A DNA stretch of 64,000 nucleotides. Origin: Elymus sibiricus. Taxonomy: Eukaryota > Streptophyta > Magnoliopsida > Poales > Poaceae. Within the stretch, counting starts at the first letter, position 1, and each line of letters begins with the position of its first letter. Below are positions 23,401 through 34,689 of this stretch, piece by piece. The stretch is from assembly GCA_039707655.1 (NCBI GenBank), contig CM077672.1:456732390-456796389 (forward strand), read 5' to 3'. The translations under genes were made by a program, and so were the position numbers. Below the pieces are notes generated by a model. It made no database searches, was not told the DNA's origin, and saw nothing but the letters and a program-made list of their open reading frames with translations.

Positions 23401-23847
23401 GAAACACGGACGCGCTCACAACCCTACTCCCGGGCTGCTCATATGCAAGCCAGGAGATTGTCGCATGGCAGCCATCCAACCGGCCGCCATGGGAATCTGA
23501 TGGAGCGGTCGCGCCATAATGGCAGGGTGGTTGCCTTGCTGATGGTGTATGAGAGGTCTTGCTGCTTTAAATCCCACTTGTGGCCCGAGAAGGAAGAAAC
23601 TGAAACCTCCCTCCCGCACTGGCAGTTAGGTTTGGAGCGAACTCCAAACGAGGCCTCCATATCCTCCAAATATGAAGGCTGGGAGGCCACATATGGAGGG
23701 GGCTCTAAAATTGTGGAGATTGAGGGGTGGATGGTGACTCGGCTAGAGTGGTTTTTTTAGTCCTCTGCCTCCATATTGACGGTTATTATGCATTTTGGGG
23801 CCTTTTGGCGGCTCTGCCATAGTTGCTCTAATTATCTCTATCCGGCA

Positions 23848-24002
23848 GATATATGCTTCATCCGTATCAAATTATAATGCTTATAAGTTTTGTTCTAGGT
23901 TAAACTTTGCCCACCTTGATCAAGTTTATAAACAAAGTCAACGTATACAATACCATATCAGTACCAGATTCATCATGAAATGTTTTTATATGGTATATGT
24001 TT
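23848..24002. mobile_element. Fragment of a Stowaway-like MITE
   Basis: The fragment contains TCCGTATCAAATTATAATGC and GATCAAGTTTATAAACAAAG, the left half of a Stowaway-type element like that at 12674. The right terminus was not found. Confidence 0.45.
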
Positions 24003-24042
24003 CATATTGTAAATGTTCATAACTTTTCGGAAACGCTAAAAT

Positions 24043-24250
24043 GTCAGATTTTTAGGCATAGCAAATCTGACATTTTTCATGGCAATTTATATTGGCACGA
24101 TGATGACAAATTTAGTTTGGAAGCACGGCAATTTTCTAGCCAAAAATTGAACTGAGACGAATTTCCCATGCTCACCAACTAAATTTGTTATCCTCGAAGA
24201 ACATAATTTGCCATAAAAAAGGTTCGATTTGCCATGCCTAAAAATCTGAC
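24043..24250. mobile_element. 208-bp foldback element
   Basis: The termini GTCAGATTTTTAGGCATAGC and GCCATGCCTAAAAATCTGAC are inverted repeats with one mismatch (24 bp each with the following AAAT/ATTT). The interior has further inverted phrases around TTTGCCAT. It is likely a MITE; the target duplication is unclear. Confidence 0.7.
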
Positions 24251-25333
24251 GTTCGTTGGATATTTGGGTCCTAACTTTTATAATTTTTTATCCTCCAATT
24301 ATTTTTATATAATTATTTTAAGTGTGCGGAAATGGAACCTTTGTCCTTCCTTGGTTCGTTGCTTTATACTTACAAGGAAAACATAGCCAAGCAACATGTT
24401 GATGCGATCGATCTCATGATGTGTATCTTTGATAATGAAGTTACCTATATGGCAATGTAGCATATGCCAGTGGGGTAAGAGAGAAACTGATGTATACTCT
24501 ATTATCTACTCAAAAATGGCCTAAAGAATTATAGCAAAGGAAACACTGCAAAGTTCTTCAATCACTACCTTTGGTGTCATCAGCAAAGTGACAACTCCAC
24601 ATCCACATGTGTGCTACGTATGATTAATAATATCACAACCCTATCTATGACGATAGACTACGAAAAGATTATGGCCGCCGATGAATTCTTTCGACGACTT
24701 TTACGCGAATCGATCCAAAGGGGTCCTAGATAAGCAATGCGAGTGCTACCATCCGGTGTGGCCAAATGGACTTTAATGGCTGGCACTGTTAGCATGGCAC
24801 TTATAAAAGCAGCTGCATACAGGTCAGATCATAATTCTAACTTTGGAAAGAAGAGGCGCCGGTATATCTATGACACTTATAAATCCAGCAGCCAAAGCCC
24901 TGCAATCCGCCCCCCTTGATTTCCCTGTCAAAATGATGCGTCTCAAGACCAATCATAACACTGCTAAATTTTCATATATAAACTGTGTTCATGGTTAAAT
25001 TTCAGAAAATTTCTTTCAGCTGGAGATAGAGGAAATGGAATGCAACCGGCCTGCATCCTGCTGATGTAGCCAGGTAGGTACTACTGCTTGCCGATTCTGG
25101 CAACCAACAAGGAACGCAACAGAATGTACTGAATCCTCTGATTTTAGCAGATTCCTGTTGCCTCACTCTTGAGGGTTCAGAAAGCCATGGCAGCTTCATA
25201 CCTGCATTAATTGGTCCAGTGGATTCTAGCTTCTAATCCCTGTAATTAATTCTTACATGTAATTTCCTTGTCTGATCTTACCACTCCCATTTGTAAAAGG
25301 GAAACAGCAAGAACCCTCTCTGGCTAGAGAGAT

Positions 25334-25368
<35 letters not shown>

Positions 25369-26361
25369 GTGATTCCAGAGAGCAATGGTGCAAATTAAGC
25401 AAGAATCCAGTCCTTGAGGTGCATGCACATGGCATGAGCAACCAAGAGCAGCCTTTTTGGATCCCATCTGTTATGCCCCATCTGGTCCAAACACTGAAAT
25501 TTCTTCTTCTTCAAAGCTAAGTCTACCACTACCAGAACAGAGTTTCTGTCTATTTGTATTGGATTGGATTGGATTGAGGATGACTGACATGGACACACAG
25601 TGATCATCAGTGCAAGACTACTAGATCAGGACCATTTTTGTGTGTGAGAGACAGTCACCAAAGAGAGAAAGCGCCTTTGTCGATTGGGCCTAAAAACTTG
25701 TGTCGAGAGCAAAGCATTTTTTCCTTTTGTGTGACTGTCTGTTGACAAGAACAGCAACCAAATGACTGTCGCTTGCCAGTGTGCAGTTACATCACACTCT
25801 CACCACCTCCTACCTATCCACCACATGTCATGTATGCTTTTCTCCTGATGAAAACAAATCAGGGATGCCATTGCCATCCCTGTCTGAATCAGCATTCTCA
25901 CGAGGCAATACGCATAGATTTTCTTTTCGCCGTATTTCGTCGAATTGTCGGCACAAACTCTTTTCTGAATCTTCTGCAGCTGAAAGAAGAATGATCACAC
26001 TGAGAAGATAACATGGAAACTTTATCTTATTAAGCACCAGGCGCATCTTTTTTTTCTCTCGACAGCAGAGGATGTGCACATGTATTTGAAAATTGAAATG
26101 CTGTTTCAAAGCAGAAAGAGAAAAGGAGCATCATGCATTGCATTTTCATATTGCAATTATTATAATCTGAAACGAATTACGATCCGCTTTGCCGCCTTTT
26201 TTCTCCCCTATTGCTCGTGCTTTTCCTCTTTGCATCACACGCCCAGCCTTTAAATTTCGCCTTTGGTGAACAAGCTCCTTTCTCCTCACATTTCCAGCTC
26301 CGTTTCCTCCATAGCCTAGTCAGCAAGCATACTGCCATCGCCATTGCCGATTGCTTCGTCA
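24251..26361. other. Intergenic sequence upstream of the X8 gene, with (CA)n at 25335-25369
   Basis: No gene recognised. There is a 35-bp CA microsatellite, and TTGGATTGGATTGGATTGA near 25559. The promoter and 5' UTR of the downstream gene should lie in the last few hundred bases. A weak TATA-like CTTTAAATTT is near 26249. Confidence 0.5.
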
Positions 26362-27779
26362 ATGGCGGCTCCGGCTCTCAACTTGGTTTTGTGCATGCTC
26401 CTTCTCTCGCACGGTTCGGCGCAGGCCAGGAAGACGGTGCCCGCCGCAGATCGGGATGGAGCGTTGGGCAGGGAGAGGTTCTTGGGTGGTGGTGTGGACG
26501 TACCCGCGAGTGGTTCCCGGCGCCGGCGGGAGCTCCTTGGGGGAGCAGGGGCGACGACGACGCGTGACGTGTTCGCGCCTGTGACCAACCCGGTGACGGT
26601 GCCGGCGACGAACCCGGCGTCCCCGGGCGGCATCGTCACCGTGCCGGCGACCAACCCCGGCACGGGCACCGGGTTCCCCACCAACCCCAACCTCCCGCCG
26701 CTGTACCCGGAGCCGTCGGCCACGCCCGACCCGACGACGATGCCGGCGCCGTTCTCGAACCCGGTCGCCGCGCCGACCATGCCGGCGCCGTTCACCGCCC
26801 CGGTCACCAACCCGGCCACGACGCCGACGCCGCTGCCCGGCACGTCGCCAATCACCAACCCGGCCACGACGTACCCGGGCGGCGGTGCCGGCGTCGGCGT
26901 CGGGAGCGTGCCGACGACCCCGGTGTACCAGGCGCCAGCGACGACGGTGCCCACGCCGACCACGGTGCAGCCGGCGGCGGGGGGGACGGGGCAGTCAACG
27001 TGGTGCGTAGCGAAGGCGGGGGTGATGGAGGCGACGCTGCAGGACGGGCTGGACTTCGCGTGCGGCATGGGCGGCGCCGACTGCTCGGCGCTGCAGCCCA
27101 TGGGCAGCTGCTACAACCCCAACACGATCCAGGCGCACGCCTCCTACGCCTTCAACGCCTACTACCAGCGGAGCCCCTCGCCGGCCAGCTGCGACTTCGG
27201 CGGCGCCGGCATGCTCGTCGCCACCAACCCAAGTAACCAAACGCTCACTCACTTCACTCCCACTCTGAAACTGTTAGCAACACCTTCTGATTATCACTGA
27301 CGAGCTGCTGAATTATTCAGGTTCAGGAGCTTGCATGTACCAGACATCATCAGGTTCAGGGTAAGAATGAACAACTTGTTCAAGACATTTCTCTAGAACA
27401 CATGATCTTGCCAGGAAATTCAAATCAAACAGTCAAATTCTTACACTTCTTATGCTAAGCCTGATCATGCAATTGCGACATGTTCAGTTCTGGCGCCGGC
27501 TACAGCCCGGCGGTGACGGGCACCACAGGGCCGGTGGGCGTGACGCCAAGCTTCGGGCCGGTGGGCACGACGACGGGGACAGGACCACCGGTCAGCGGCG
27601 GAGGGTCAGGCTCAACAGTGCTGAACGCGAACACCTACCCCGGCGGGACCTCGATGTACGGCCCAGGCAACCCAACGGGCTTCTCCGACACCAGCAGCGG
27701 CGCCGCCTCCCTGAACTGCAGCTGGGCCCTGTCTCTGATCTGGATATTCACCTTTGCTTATGTCAAGGTGAAGGTGTAG
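26362..27779 (+). CDS. X8-domain (CBM43) GPI-anchored protein, PDCB-like
   Basis: Exons 26362-27232, 27321-27360 and 27488-27779 (GT-AG introns) give 400 aa. The start is the ATG at 26362, because the upstream in-frame extension uses TTG. Residues 1-22 form a signal peptide. Residues 70-210 are a Pro/Thr-rich linker with repeated VTNP, ATNP and MPAPF phrases. Residues 214-297 are the X8 domain, starting WCVAKAG, with six cysteines and the FNAYYQ segment. A Gly/Ser/Thr-rich stretch follows, and a hydrophobic C-terminal tail suggests GPI anchoring. X8 domains bind 1,3-beta-glucan, and small X8-GPI proteins act at the cell wall and plasmodesmata in callose binding. There is no glycosyl hydrolase domain, so labels such as 'glucan endo-1,3-beta-glucosidase-like' would mislead. 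It is convergent with the RCL1 gene. Confidence 0.9.
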
Positions 27780-28425
27780 CATCCATGTGCTGCTGCTGCT
27801 GATGTGTTCTTCTCTTGTTGATATGATATTCACTTGTGTACAGAGATGGATAAATGAATTCAGAGGGGAGAGAAGACTAGATATTCTTGTGCCTGTGTGT
27901 GTGTATTGGACTGAGCTGAGCAGAATGTTGCTTATAGCTATAAAATATGTGTTAGGTGAGCATGGAGTTCATTCTCTATGAAATATGATATGATATCAGA
28001 TGATCTTCTTGCTAGCTTCATCTTCTTTTCCATTACCTTTCGTAATAGACCTTTCGACACTGAGTATAATGGCATGCTCGATTCGTAGTCACAGATTGCT
28101 AGATGTTCCAGGCTAGTAAGAAGTAAAAGCACACCAAAATGTGTGCATGCTGAATGCTAACACCAAATACCAGATATCTCAATGTGAAAAGCTCACACCC
28201 ATGTTTTCTCAGGAAACAGAAGTAGTTGCTCTATTAGATCTATGATATACAATTGAGGGTACTTTATAATATGATCAGGCAGATCCATTCTGGATCAACT
28301 AGCTAACATCAAAACTACTACGGGGAAGAAGATCTACGACACACTTGCAACAAAACTTGAAATTTCTTGTGTTGCGGTTCCAAAACACTGTTTTCCATCC
28401 TAGATGAGGTTCATGATAGTTCTGT
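27780..28425. other. 646-bp intergenic space between convergent genes
   Basis: AT-rich sequence holding both 3' UTRs. TGTGTGTGTGT near 27894 and ATATGATATGATATCAGATG near 27985 are the only repeats seen. No further gene. Confidence 0.6.
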
Positions 28426-30971
28426 TTATGAAATCTTCCGAGCAAGATTCTTCACTCCTGCACCAACACATTTTAGAGTGACCGTGTTTGAGTTTGGGTC
28501 GGGCTTGATGATGAACTTGACATCAAGGAACTCCTTGATGTTTCGAAGTGATTCTATAGCGCGCGGTGTCAGCTGTCCCACGCGAACCTTTGACACATCG
28601 GGCGGGCAGAGAGCGCACAGCATAAACAGAAGGTCCTGCAATTTTTGTTTACAAGAGAAACATCATGTAACGAAACAGAAGGTGGATTTTGAAGCAAGAT
28701 CCGAACAGAGCCATTGAAGGAAAAGGCAGACACAACAACCTCAGACCATTATCGTTTGTGAAAATGAACTAAAGACTAGGTTTGCCAGAAGGACTTGCAG
28801 CGATCATTCTAGTGGACTAAATCCAGGCATACTATGTTCAGCTTGAATTTGTAATTCTTATCCAGGTTTCGTGGCTGGCCTTTTGAGTTAATACAATGGA
28901 TGAAAGGATTCTTCCCTGCTATGTTCTCAAGGAAAAAATGCTAGAATTATTAAGTTATCTTCCTACAGCATGCATCAGCCAGAAGAACAGGGCATTAATG
29001 TTGCAGAGCTGTCCTAAGTGCTTCACATAGTAGACACACAAAAAACACAGTACTGATCATGAACCGTATGAGAGGCATGTACATAACAGGAAAAACAAAC
29101 CATCAGCCACAATCCAAAAATATCTACCACCAGCCTGCTAATAATATAAGAATGGAAAAATTGGAATTGGATATCAGACCTGATGTGTTGAGTCAACAAC
29201 TCCTCCTTGAGCCACCTCTTCTAGCAGCATCGATGCAACTTGCTCACCAAGATCCTCTGGAGACATTATCTCAGGCATCTCGGATTGTTCACCCATTTCA
29301 TCAACATTGGGATAACTCACGGTAGCATCTGCAGAAATCAGACAGCCTGTTGTGGTCTCAGCAACTACAGATACGCCATAGCCTGCTGACCTGCCAAAGG
29401 ATGAATACTTTAAAATTTTCGAGTTACAAGACACCAGGAGATAACATCACAGTGTGTCACTTTTAATATTCAAACAGGTTATGCTTCAAGCTAGAAACGT
29501 ACAATCCACCAGATGAACCAAGTCTATGATCGGTGAAGATATGTACATCTGGAATGAACTTGTTGAAGAGTCCACGTGCAGCATAGAGGATACGGGTTAA
29601 ATTATGTGGGGATAGATTGGTGGCAAATGTCACACCTCTTATCCTCTTTACCATGCCTTCATCAACCCAATTGACTGCCTGCGAAAACACTTGATATTAG
29701 AAGGGGAATGTCAACAGAAATCACGAGACGTGAGCAGAAGTAAACTCCAACACACCTTTAATGTACTGTTTATATTGGGAACTCGAAGAAGCACTTCACC
29801 ACCACCATGAGGAGGAGCTCCCCGGCTTTCAATTTTGAGCTCCAGTCCCTCAAGAGGAACGCCAAAATGCTTGAGCATATGCAACGTAACCATCCGGAAA
29901 GTATCCACAGAAGGGTCCTTTGTATCATTTGTGATTCCTAAAAACAATGGCATCACATTTAGACCCCATACAAAATTCAGTAGCAAAAGACGTTGTATGA
30001 TCAGTAACGGCGATGGCCATCAACCTTCTGAAGAATTTATGATTCCTACAGGCATGGCATCAAATTTAGACTCCGTAAAAGTGCTTGTATGATCAGTAAC
30101 AACAATGACCATCAATTTTGTGCAGAACTAAAGAAGTCTTATTTTAGATGCTGGCTTATGAAAGCTTGTGAAGCCTGATGTTAACAGAGCATGTTCATTA
30201 GGAAAAATAAATGGCCACAAGGATCATGAGTTCATGAGAAAGAGCTAAAAAAAAGGTTTACTTACTCGGCGACAGTGAATTCAGCCAAATTAACCAAACC
30301 CCAATAAAATCACCTTTGTCAAAACAATCCACACCAGAACAGAGTCCACTCACATAAGTCACATATACACACCAACTGAAACAACCCATTGGACCGAACA
30401 ATGGATCAGACTGGATAACTAATAATTCTAGAACAACCTAATCGCACAACCTCTGGCTGAGATGGTATCGTAATTCCAGAGTTCCAGTAGAAAACATGGC
30501 AATCAATCCATTGAACTCAAGCAGAATCAGGATAAGCAAACGCTCTTCACCTTTGAGACGAATGGACAAGGGCGACCTGGCGAAGAGGCCGAGCAGAACG
30601 AGCGGCTCGATGAAGTAGCCGATCCCGCGGTGCACCCCGCAGTCGTGCTCCAGGTCCTTCCCGCCGACGACCACCCCGGGCTTGTACCCGACCTTGGTCC
30701 CTGCGAGAACCCACCACAATCAGCCACCAGCCCAAAAAGGAGAAGCCCCTGTCGCCAGGGCCACGAGTCGGCGCGCCTTGCCTGTGTCGTTGACGTCGAT
30801 GACGTGCTGGTCCGAGACCTTGTGGATGAGGTGGAGGAGGGACATCTCGTGCGGGCGGAGGCCCCCCTCGCCGGCGCGGATGGTGATGGGGGTGGAGGTC
30901 AGCGTCGCCAGCACCAGCCGCTGCCGGAAGTCTCGGCTGCCCGAGAGCCTCCGGGACTTCTCCCGACCCAT
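28426..30971 (-). CDS. RCL1: RNA 3'-terminal phosphate cyclase-like protein (RCL1 family)
   Basis: Six exons on the - strand: 30971-30782, 30700-30551, 29937-29756, 29678-29503, 29390-29180 and 28635-28426. They give 372 aa, close to the ~375 aa usual for the family. RCL1 is a nucleolar protein of the U3 snoRNP/small-subunit processome needed for early 18S pre-rRNA cleavage. It shares the cyclase fold but is not thought to cyclise RNA. Family segments seen are RAGEGGLRPHEMSLL, YKPGVVVGGKDLEHDCG, GIGYFIEPLVLLGLF, ESRGAPPHGGGEV and GVSVVAETTTGC. Introns 2-5 are GT-AG. Intron 1 reads GC-AG, the only choice that keeps the conserved frame. The donor of exon 4 (ATT|GTACGT) is chosen by frame. The gene looks intact. 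Confidence 0.93.
30701..30781 (-). other. 81-bp GC-AG intron of the RCL1 gene
   Basis: The 5' splice site reads CAG|GCAAGG and the 3' site CTCGCAG|GG. Joining gives the conserved NDTGTKVGYKP. No GT donor near the junction preserves this sequence. Confidence 0.8.
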
Positions 30972-31399
30972 CCTCGCCAGCCGCCGGCGCCGGGGACGGT
31001 TGGCTGTTCGCTCGCCTCGCCGGGGTTGGGGTTGGAGTTCGTCGTGCGGCGGGGGCGGGTAGGGCTTAGTAAGGTTTAGGCTCGCGACGGCGAGGCGTTG
31101 CTGCGGCGGCTATTTTGTAAGGCACGCGGGCCTCGCTCAACGGCCCGCTGGTCTTTTCTTTTCTCGGAGAACCTAGCCCAGTGTTGTAGCTGAATACACA
31201 GCCCACAAAGAGATGAAAATGAAAAAAAAAAACAGGCACAATATACTTTTTTCTGCTAAAAATGGCACAATGTTACGATTTGCACACTCTAATTTCTGTG
31301 GACCTCTTTTTGTCGAAATAAAATAGAACATGAACTCTTTTTATGCATGGGTCCTTTTGCATGCATTGACTACACATTATTTTGTTTTATTTATGAATA
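30972..31399. other. Upstream region of RCL1 and unassigned sequence
   Basis: GC-rich to about 31150 (RCL1 5' UTR and promoter on the - strand), then AT-rich. Bases about 31355-31399 match 34416-34450, the flank of the duplicated segment below. Confidence 0.5.
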
Positions 31400-32440
31400 C
31401 TAGCAAAAGGGCCCATGCGTTTCAATGTGAAAACAAAATCATAATCTCCAATGGCCATGACCACATTTTACTGCATCACCGAGATGCACTATCATTGTCA
31501 ATTTCATCAAATCATGAACAATTTTTGAAATCACAAACATTTTTTGAACTCGTGCACATATTTGAAATCGTGAACACTTTTACAAATTTTCGAAATTTTT
31601 CTAAAATCAAGAACATTTTTTGAATTCATGAACATTTTATACTATTTGCAAACTTCTAAAAAAATTGTGAACATTTTTGTAAACAATTTTCTTGAATCGG
31701 CGAACATTTCTAGAATAAACGAACATTTTTTTGGAAATTGGTGGAACAATTTTTGAAATTCATGAATATTTTTTGGATTTAACGAATTTTTTTGAAATGC
31801 ATGATCATTTCTTAATCAGAGAAAAATTTATGAATGAATAAACTATTTTGTAAGTCACAAACAGTTTTTGAATTTTTAGGATATTTTTCCATTCATGAAC
31901 ATTTTTTAAATTGATGAAATTTTGTTCAATTTCATTAACATTTTTTAATAAATGGACTTTTAAAAAAATCATGAACATTTTTTATTTCCCGGACATTTGT
32001 TTTCAAATTTTCAAACATTTTTTGAATAACGAAACATTTTTTTACAAAATCACGAATATTTTTGAATCCACAAACATTTTATGATTTATTAAACATTTTA
32101 TTTCAAAATTCTCATTTTTTAAAAAATTTTGGAACTTTTTTGAAGTCCCAAATTATTTAAAGTAAAAAAACAAGGAAAAGAAAAATAAAAAATAACAAAC
32201 GAAATTTAAAAAACAGGCTGCCCGGACATGGGCCGGCCCAAACGAGCACGCTGCGTCTTCTCCCAGCGCGCAGAGCGCAGTATAGGAGGTCCCTACTACA
32301 TGGCCCGGCCCAGGCGGAGAATTCTCCAGTGTAAAACGTTTTTTTATCACTTATAGGTGGCATTGGTGAGTAATATTATTTTGGGGGCAATTTCCGTGAC
32401 GTACCGCCATAAGCAATAGCCCCTTTATATTAGGTATAGA
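31400..32440 (-). mobile_element. Non-autonomous Helitron, 1,041 bp
   Basis: On the - strand it begins TCTATACCTAATATAAAGGG and ends GGGCCCTTTTGCTAG, i.e. 5'-TC and CTAG-3' (CTRR). A decayed hairpin (GAAACGCATGGGCC region) precedes the end. It sits between A and T (31399 A, 32441 T), as Helitrons do. The interior is AT-rich with many GAACATTTTT phrases and has no Rep/helicase. The second copy of the flanking segment at about 34416-34460 lacks the insert. Confidence 0.8.
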
Positions 32441-32446
32441 TAAGGC

Positions 32447-32700
32447 AAGCTGCATACTCATCATCATGAGTCAAGACTTGGCTTGCAATGGAGGCATGGT
32501 AGTGACCTCTATCTCATCATCTATGATCCCTTAGGCCATCTCCAAGGGGATCCATCAAATTGTCCTCAGATATTTAAACCGAACGGTCTAGACACATTTC
32601 GCCCTCCAACGCGGCTCACCAAATTGGGTCAAATGGGTACGGACATCTGAAATGCCCTCATCGGCCCCAAATCAGGGAGTTCTGGGGGAGTCCGTCAGGT
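32447..32700. repeat. Direct duplication, copy 1 (partner 34445-34689)
   Basis: Shares with 34445-34689 the phrases AACTTGGCTTGCA/AAGACTTGGCTTGCA, CCATCTCCAAGGGGA and CTGGGGGA. The copies have diverged with small indels. Nature unknown. Confidence 0.8.
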
Positions 32701-32869
32701 TGGAATCCGATACCCATGCCTCATCAAAAATCCCACTGGAGACCTGCATTTTTCACAGTTGTGTACTTCTCCTCCGCTCTCTATCTTCGCTCCTGGAGAC
32801 CGACGTCGCTGTACCTCCCCCCCCCCCCCAATCCTTCGGCGTCACCATCACAGGTGGACGGGATGCATA

Positions 32870-33392
32870 TTGAGAAAATTACAAGTAGTGGGGATGAACT
32901 TCTTAGGTATATAGGATGTGGATACAATATAAATAAAAATGTTAAACCTATATAAAAAATTTGTTAACCATATATTTGAAAAATGTTAAACTTTATAAAA
33001 AATTGTTCCCAATATATATGGAAAATGTACAACGTGTATGAAAAAAATAGTCATCAAACATAATTTATTTTAAAAATGTTAATCATGATGTATCAAAAAA
33101 TGTACAATGTGTTCGAAAAAATGTTAATCATCTATTTAAAAAATGTTGATCATGTATCAAAAAATGTTAATCATATATTTCAAAAATATTAAACTGTATA
33201 AAAAATGTTCCTGATATATATGAAAAATGTACAATCTGTATGAATAAAGTAGTCATCAAACATAAATTTTTAGAATGTTCATCATCTAGTTGAAAAATGT
33301 TAAACATGTATAATAAAAATGTTTTTGATGTATAATGTACAATGTGTATGAGAAAAGTAATTAGCAAACACATATATTTAAAACAGAAATAA
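32870..33392. repeat. AT-rich degenerate repeat, no gene
   Basis: Phrases AAAATGTTAATCATGTAT and GAAAAATGTACAATGTGTAT recur many times. A C14 run lies near 32820. Confidence 0.6.
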
Positions 33393-33768
33393 TTTGCTAC
33401 CCATGGTGGTAGCTACACATGGCCCCAATTTTTATCTCTAATTATTTTGGATCATGGAAAATAACTCTATAATGAAAATATCGTGACTTTGGACCAGTCA
33501 GGCAAGCAAAAAGGCACGTGGGCCAAAAAGGCAAGCAAAAAGACTGAGAGAAGTGAGAAAAGGCCTTTTCTACACAATGAAAAGGCACTTGTGTCAAAAA
33601 GGTAATAAAAAAGACAAAGAGAAGTGAGGAAAAGTCATTTCCATACAACAAAAATGCACTTGTCCCAATGCCATAAGAAACATGACACCTCATATATAAA
33701 AAAGGCACTTATGCCCAATGGTGTGTAGCTGCCACCATGCGTGCGTAGCTACCACCATGCATAGGAAA
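33393..33768. mobile_element. 376-bp foldback element (MITE-like)
   Basis: 24-bp terminal inverted repeats match at 21 positions, both containing CATGGTGGTAGCTAC or its complement. The interior has repeated AAAAAGGCA phrases. The target duplication is not clear. Confidence 0.65.
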
Positions 33769-34444
33769 TCGCCTCTCATATTTAAAAAATGTTAATCATG
33801 TATTTATAAAATGTTAAACATGTATAAAAACATGTTGCTAATGTGTACGAAAAATAGAAATAACTTAAAAATGGGGAATAGAGGAAGCATACAATGGCAA
33901 AATCATATTAATATGACATATCATACAAATAAACTATGTAATAAGCAAAAACAATTTTGAAGCATAATCAAAGCAGTCCCAAAAAGAATGCGGAAATCAA
34001 ACCACACTCCGAGCTGAAGCTATTACTCTTCTTTCCAAACAAGTAATTGGTAGAAAAGTATCATCTCAAGCTTTGAATGGCTGCAAGTGAAAGTCTACTC
34101 TTAGACGGAAGAAAATAGATGCCAGCTGACTTCACTAGCATCCAGATTTGCAAGTAGTGCATTTCAGAGATACCAAAACAATCCACTTCCATCACTAGCA
34201 GCACTACTTGCTGATGTATAACAGTACGTTCAACACAATGTAAAATGCTTTGCGAATGAATCATAAAAGTAACGGCTCCTGTCTGGGAGAGAAATTGACA
34301 AGAATGCTGATCAGCTTTACATTACCCTTCTTTTCCACACCAAACAAAACTTAGCAAAACGAATAAATCCCCGATCAGCAAGTTTTTCGGTGGATCCGTA
34401 AGAAAACAGCATGTTTTGCACGCATTGACTGCACATTATTTAGT
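33769..34444. other. Unassigned non-coding sequence
   Basis: AT-rich, with no gene or repeat I can support beyond a continuation of ATGTTAAACATGTAT phrases at the start. Confidence 0.4.
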
Positions 34445-34689
34445 TTTGTGAGTAAGGTTGCATGCTCCTCCCCATGAGTCAGAACTTGGCTTGCATTGCA
34501 GGCATGGCAGTGCCTTCTATCCCGTCATCAATCATCCCTTAGGGCATCTCCAAGGGGACCCATCAAATCACCCCAAAATATTCATATTGGGCGGTCCACA
34601 CACTTTTAACCCTCTATCGCGGCATAATAAATTGGTCCGGACCAGTCTGGACATCCAAAATTCCCCAAATCACGGAGCTCTGGGGGATC
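34445..34689. repeat. Direct duplication, copy 2, interrupted on the right by element A
   Basis: Partner of 32447-32700. The copy ends CTGGGGGATC exactly where the LTR of element A starts, so A inserted into it. Confidence 0.8.

Noticed and set aside
26316..27101. 261-codon ORF on the - strand opposite the X8 gene
   Set aside because: Product of GC-rich third positions; the + strand encodes signal peptide, X8 domain and GPI tail with introns.
30630..31079. 149-codon ORF on the + strand at the RCL1 5' end
   Set aside because: Complement of RCL1 exons 1 and 2 and intron 1, in GC-rich sequence.
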